From a bacterium (GTDB taxonomy: Bacteria > Patescibacteria > Microgenomatia > Levybacterales > GWA1-39-11): a DNA stretch of 18,852 nucleotides. The stretch spans positions 1 through 18,852 of the forward strand of contig JAKAHW010000004.1 in assembly GCA_021825285.1 (NCBI GenBank). The letters run 5' to 3'. Positions 15,705 through 18,852 of this stretch are shown piece by piece (position 1 is the first letter of the stretch; each line of letters opens with the position of its first letter). Below the pieces are notes generated by a model. That model searched no databases. It saw nothing but the letters and a program-made list of their open reading frames with translations, and was not told the DNA's origin. The position numbers were made by a program, and so were the translations under genes.

Positions 15705-16979
15705 GTGAATAGAACTAAAGAAGAACTCAGAAAAATTAAAAAAATTCTAAATTCTGCCTGGAATAGCCCCTACTCTTCTTTTTATAAAGACAAATATAAA
15801 AAAGCAGGTATCAAATCAGTAAAAAACATTAAAACTTGGAAGGATTTTGACAACCTTCCTTTTTTAACAAGAGAGGAAATAGTAGAAGCTGGCCCTGAAA
15901 AATTTCTTTTTTTCCCAAAAAATAAAATTGCCACGACCGGCCTTTCAAGCGGAACCACAGGAGGCAAATACCCTCTTATAATTTACTGCCCGCGGTTTTC
16001 AAAAACCTATAAAAAAATGCATAAAAAATATATGGAAATAGGCATTAAATCCCTCATGATACTTTATAATCCTTTTACCGCACTCCATAGATATAGGTAT
16101 GATGTAGATTTTTTGGGCGAAAGAACAAAATTTTTAGTAGGAGACCTAAATAATTTAGAACTTACTGCAAAAGTTGCCGCAAGGACGCAGATTGACTCTA
16201 TCAAAACCACTCCTACTGCTCTTTACCGTTTCATTCCGCATCTTGAAAAAGAGTATGATTTAAACAATATTAAACTTGTTTGTTTGGGGGGGGAATATAC
16301 TTCAGAACAGAAAGCCGATTATTTTAAGAGCGTTTTTAAAAAAGCTTTTTTTGAATATACTTTTGGAGGTGTCGAAACTAAAGGAAAGGGTTATAGGTGC
16401 GATAAATTATCAAAACTTGCCCCGCGTTTTTTCCATGGAGACCCTGAGGCATTTTATTATGAAACCGTTGACTCCAACGGCCAGGAAGAACTCGTGATAA
16501 CAAGTCTTTACCAGGATGGCAACATTCTTATTCGCTATAAAACAGGGGATGCGGTAAGGTTTTTTGACAAAGAGTGCCCTTGCGGGGAAACAATTCATAT
16601 GGAAGTATTCGGAAGGCTTGGCCACGATGCAATAAAGGCTCAGGGAGCGTCAATCTATTCAGTCCTTGTAGATAAAGCGCTTTTCCCTTTTGGGAAATAC
16701 CTTGCCTCAAGTGAATGGAAGCTTCATGTTTTTGAAGAAAAAGTTAAAGGGAAAATTACAGTCAGGCTAAAAATTCAGCTTATCCCAAATAATGCCGGAA
16801 AAAACGGAAAAGTTAAACGGCTCATTACAAGAGGTATTGCTGAAAATCTGTTTGTTTCATCAAAACTAACCCTTGCCGAGTTAATTCAAAAAGAAATGTT
16901 TTTGCCATTAGAGGTAGAGTTTTTGGAAAGCTTCCCTTCAGAGCTGAAACCGAGGCACATTATCTCCTATCTTAAGTAA
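15705..16979 (+). CDS. Adenylate-forming enzyme, PaaK/CapK (phenylacetate-CoA ligase) type
   Basis: 424 residues, the usual length for PaaK-type ligases, which activate a carboxylic acid with ATP to an acyl-AMP and often pass it to CoA. Visible core motifs: the phosphate loop S-S-G-T-T-G-G-K (81-88), Y-T-F-G-G-V-E (218-224), the I-R-Y-K-T-G-D adenylate motif (276-282), C-P-C-G (291-294, the paired-Cys site common in PaaK relatives), and the hinge-like G-R-L-G-H-D-A-I-K-A-Q-G (303-314), followed by a small C-terminal domain ending E-L-K-P-R-H. The substrate cannot be read from sequence; CapK-type relatives act in surface polysaccharide work and others on aryl acids. Start GTG with GGAAAG just upstream; no in-frame ATG reaches further without a stop. 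Its end is two bases from the convergent ABC binding-protein gene. Confidence 0.82.
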   Translation: MNRTKEELRKIKKILNSAWNSPYSSFYKDKYKKAGIKSVKNIKTWKDFDNLPFLTREEIVEAGPEKFLFFPKNKIATTGLSSGTTGGKYPLIIYCPRFSKTYKKMHKKYMEIGIKSLMILYNPFTALHRYRYDVDFLGERTKFLVGDLNNLELTAKVAARTQIDSIKTTPTALYRFIPHLEKEYDLNNIKLVCLGGEYTSEQKADYFKSVFKKAFFEYTFGGVETKGKGYRCDKLSKLAPRFFHGDPEAFYYETVDSNGQEELVITSLYQDGNILIRYKTGDAVRFFDKECPCGETIHMEVFGRLGHDAIKAQGASIYSVLVDKALFPFGKYLASSEWKLHVFEEKVKGKITVRLKIQLIPNNAGKNGKVKRLITRGIAENLFVSSKLTLAELIQKEMFLPLEVEFLESFPSELKPRHIISYLK

Positions 16980-16981
16980 AG

Positions 16982-17998
16982 CTAATTTTTGATAAATCCG
17001 CTTTTTTCAAGAGCTGAGAATATGTCTAGGGAAATAAAGGTGGCCGGATTAAATTTTTTATCATTAAACTCTTTTAAGGTATTGGCAAGAGCAATAGTTC
17101 TTTCTAAATCAGGTTTAAACTTCCATCCTTCAAGAGTTGATTTGTAATTCTTAACAGTCTCAAGCGCTCTTTTGTCTTCAATTTGGCTGAATGCCGACAG
17201 GGTACTCACGAGCTCTTCGTCTTTTGAAGATTTTATATAATTATTTGCTTCAATAAGCGCTTTTGAGAAATTCTCCATTATTTTTTTGTTCTTTTTCAAA
17301 AATTCTGCATTTACGACAATTATATTAGGGTTCCTTAAGTCTTTCTCTTTGCTCGTATCAAATAAAATTTTTGGCACATCTGAGGCAAAGGTTTGTGTCT
17401 TAAGAACCGACCAGTCAAACGTTGAAAGCATTGCCGCATCTACCTCTCTCTTCTTTAAGAGTTCTGCTGATGCGGGACCACTACCAGATGCCTGAAAAGT
17501 AACTTTGGAGGAATCAATGTTTAGTTTTTTTAAGATTTCAAGCGCCCTCAAATGGGGCTCCCCTCCTATACGGGGGATTGCAATTGTCTTCACAAACGAA
17601 GGATTTTTGTACGAAATCAATAAAAATGGGTAATCATTTGTCACTTCCCCTATTTCTACAATGTCGGAACCGTTTGCGCGCGCCAGAAGCAAAGTAGACG
17701 GAAGATCAAGAACAACATTGGTTTGTTTGCTCACCAGAGACGTTGCTATCGCATTTTCCACGCCATATATTTTTACATCTACGTTATTTTTTTTGAAAAA
17801 CCCTTTTTTGTCAGCAACAGCTACAAGAATCCTCAAGGAACTTTTGGGCAAGTACCCCAGCTTCACTACAGGTTTCAAAACGGGAGTGGGAGAAATCGCT
17901 GCGCTTTTGCTTCCAGTTTGAGTCTTAACGGAAACCAAATATCCCAACATTGCTAACAAAACTGCAGCAGAGAGGGCGACAATAAGGAGTTTCTTCAT
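16982..17998 (-). CDS. ABC importer substrate-binding protein, NMT1/SsuA/TauA type
   Basis: 338 residues. An N-terminal membrane segment (about 4-24) lacks a lipobox cysteine, so the protein is probably held by an uncleaved anchor. The periplasmic-binding fold starts at V-K-L-G-Y-L-P-K-S-S (about 46-55), typical of the NMT1/THI5-like family ('G-Y-xP'), and continues with G-F-F-K-K-N-N-V-D-V, a second strand ending D-L-P-S-T-L-L-L-A-R-A-N-G, and the A-S-G-S-G-P-A-S-A-E-L-L hinge region with D-A-A-M. The family carries nitrate, sulfonates, taurine or thiamine precursors; the ligand here cannot be told. It follows the permease gene by 32 nt on the same strand, so the two form an operon. TAG stop. 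Confidence 0.85.
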   Translation of the reverse strand: MKKLLIVALSAAVLLAMLGYLVSVKTQTGSKSAAISPTPVLKPVVKLGYLPKSSLRILVAVADKKGFFKKNNVDVKIYGVENAIATSLVSKQTNVVLDLPSTLLLARANGSDIVEIGEVTNDYPFLLISYKNPSFVKTIAIPRIGGEPHLRALEILKKLNIDSSKVTFQASGSGPASAELLKKREVDAAMLSTFDWSVLKTQTFASDVPKILFDTSKEKDLRNPNIIVVNAEFLKKNKKIMENFSKALIEANNYIKSSKDEELVSTLSAFSQIEDKRALETVKNYKSTLEGWKFKPDLERTIALANTLKEFNDKKFNPATFISLDIFSALEKSGFIKN

Positions 17999-18030
17999 AA
18001 GTGAAAATTTACATTAATCTTTTTTTGTTG

Positions 18031-18807
18031 TCAATAGTCATTTCTTCCCGGTTTCCAATTTTGCAACCTTTTTTCAACCGAATTCAAAACCGACGTACAG
18101 GTAACGCTTAAAATAACGACCACTAATACAACTGCTAAAAAATTATCTGTTTGAAAAGTTCCCCCATAAAAAGATATCAGGTGGCCCAACCCGAGATTTG
18201 AAGCGAAAAATTCACCAACTACCATCCCGGTTATACCTCTTGGTACTGCAATCCTAACTCCGGAAAGTATATAAGGAAGAGAAGAAGGAAGAGTAATTGT
18301 TTTAAAAATATCAAAGTCATTGGCTCCGAAAGACTTTGCTAACCTCACAAAATTCGGATCAAGGTTCTTGACAGCACTTATTGTGTTTATGATTATCGGG
18401 AAAAAACTTGCCAGAAAAACTATTGATACTTTTGTCCAAATAGAAAAACCAAGCCACATCATAAGTAAAGGGAAAATAGCAATAGCAGGAGTTGAATAAA
18501 GAGAATAAATTAAGGGATGAGTTATTTTTTCAAGACGGCTAAATCTACCTATAAGTAGGCCAAGCACAACTCCAAAACAAATGGCCAATGACAATCCTAA
18601 AACAATTTCCTGAAGACTTTGGAAAAGGTGGGGAAATATAAATTTACTGGAAAACAAATCGAATTCGGACTTTAAAACCGCTTCAGGAGAACTTATCAAA
18701 ATTGGACTCACCAAACGAAACCTGGCAGAAATTTCCCATATAATTAGGAAAATTACTACTCCACCCAACCCGAATATTAAATTGTCTTTTTTTATTTTTC
18801 TAAACAT
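18031..18807 (-). CDS. ABC importer permease, SsuC/TauC type
   Basis: 258 residues, the family size, with about six membrane helices. The cytoplasmic EAA loop is at about 157-176 (A-K-S-F-G-A-N-D-F-D-I-F-K-T-I-T-L-P), the contact point for the ABC ATPase, and is followed by the family features G-V-R-I-A-V-P-R-G and V-V-G-E-F. It pairs with the binding protein downstream. The ATPase is not in the window; it would be expected upstream, beyond 18852, on the same strand. ATG start; no strong ribosome site. TGA stop. Confidence 0.9.
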   Translation of the reverse strand: MFRKIKKDNLIFGLGGVVIFLIIWEISARFRLVSPILISSPEAVLKSEFDLFSSKFIFPHLFQSLQEIVLGLSLAICFGVVLGLLIGRFSRLEKITHPLIYSLYSTPAIAIFPLLMMWLGFSIWTKVSIVFLASFFPIIINTISAVKNLDPNFVRLAKSFGANDFDIFKTITLPSSLPYILSGVRIAVPRGITGMVVGEFFASNLGLGHLISFYGGTFQTDNFLAVVLVVVILSVTCTSVLNSVEKRLQNWKPGRNDY

Positions 18808-18852
18808 TTTTCAAACTAATTAAATTCCAAATTTTTTTCCTTAAAATGCCAA

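Overview
The window reads like a chromosome segment of an uncultured, AT-rich, reduced-genome bacterium, most probably a member of the Candidate Phyla Radiation (Patescibacteria; Microgenomates-like is my best guess). The basis is the divergent F-type ATPase genes, a very long exported fibre protein with an S74-type domain, exported proteins held by N-terminal membrane segments rather than lipoprotein cysteines, weak or absent Shine-Dalgarno sites, and spacers filled with degenerate short-word repeats. TGA is used as a normal stop (atpF, ABC permease), so the Gracilibacteria/SR1 TGA=Gly code does not apply.

Layout. 1-4859 is a leftward F-ATPase cluster, in transcription order: a subunit-c-like gene with an added exported domain, atpF (b), atpH (delta), atpA (alpha), atpG (gamma). 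atpD and atpC would be expected beyond position 1 but are not visible. No atpB (subunit a) is present. 4860-5235 is a divergent control region with a consensus promoter for the c-like gene, a perfect 13-bp inverted repeat and a less certain promoter for the rightward gene. 5236-13686 encodes one 2816-residue membrane-anchored surface fibre. 13725-13970 is a small membrane protein with its own consensus promoter. 13941-15602 (leftward) is an exported protein of unknown function. 15705-16979 is an adenylate-forming enzyme of the PaaK/CapK type. 16982-18807 (leftward) holds the substrate-binding protein and permease of a NitT/TauT-type ABC importer; its ATPase is not in the window.

The most unusual point is the ATPase module. 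The c-like protein keeps the helical hairpin and the cytoplasmic R-N-P loop that faces F1, but has no Asp or Glu in either membrane helix, lacks the glycine-rich packing motif, and carries a secreted domain of about 165 residues of a kind seen in fibre proteins. Subunit a is missing locally, and the neighbouring divergent gene is a giant surface fibre. One reading is an F1-type ATPase used for something other than proton-driven ATP synthesis, such as driving or anchoring surface structures, loosely comparable to the F1-like ATPases of gliding mycoplasmas. This is inference. Canonical a and c subunits could be encoded elsewhere.

The giant protein also appears to contain domains nested inside domains: a jelly-roll split by a six-bladed kelch propeller, itself split by a glycine-rich domain, itself split by a seven-bladed propeller.
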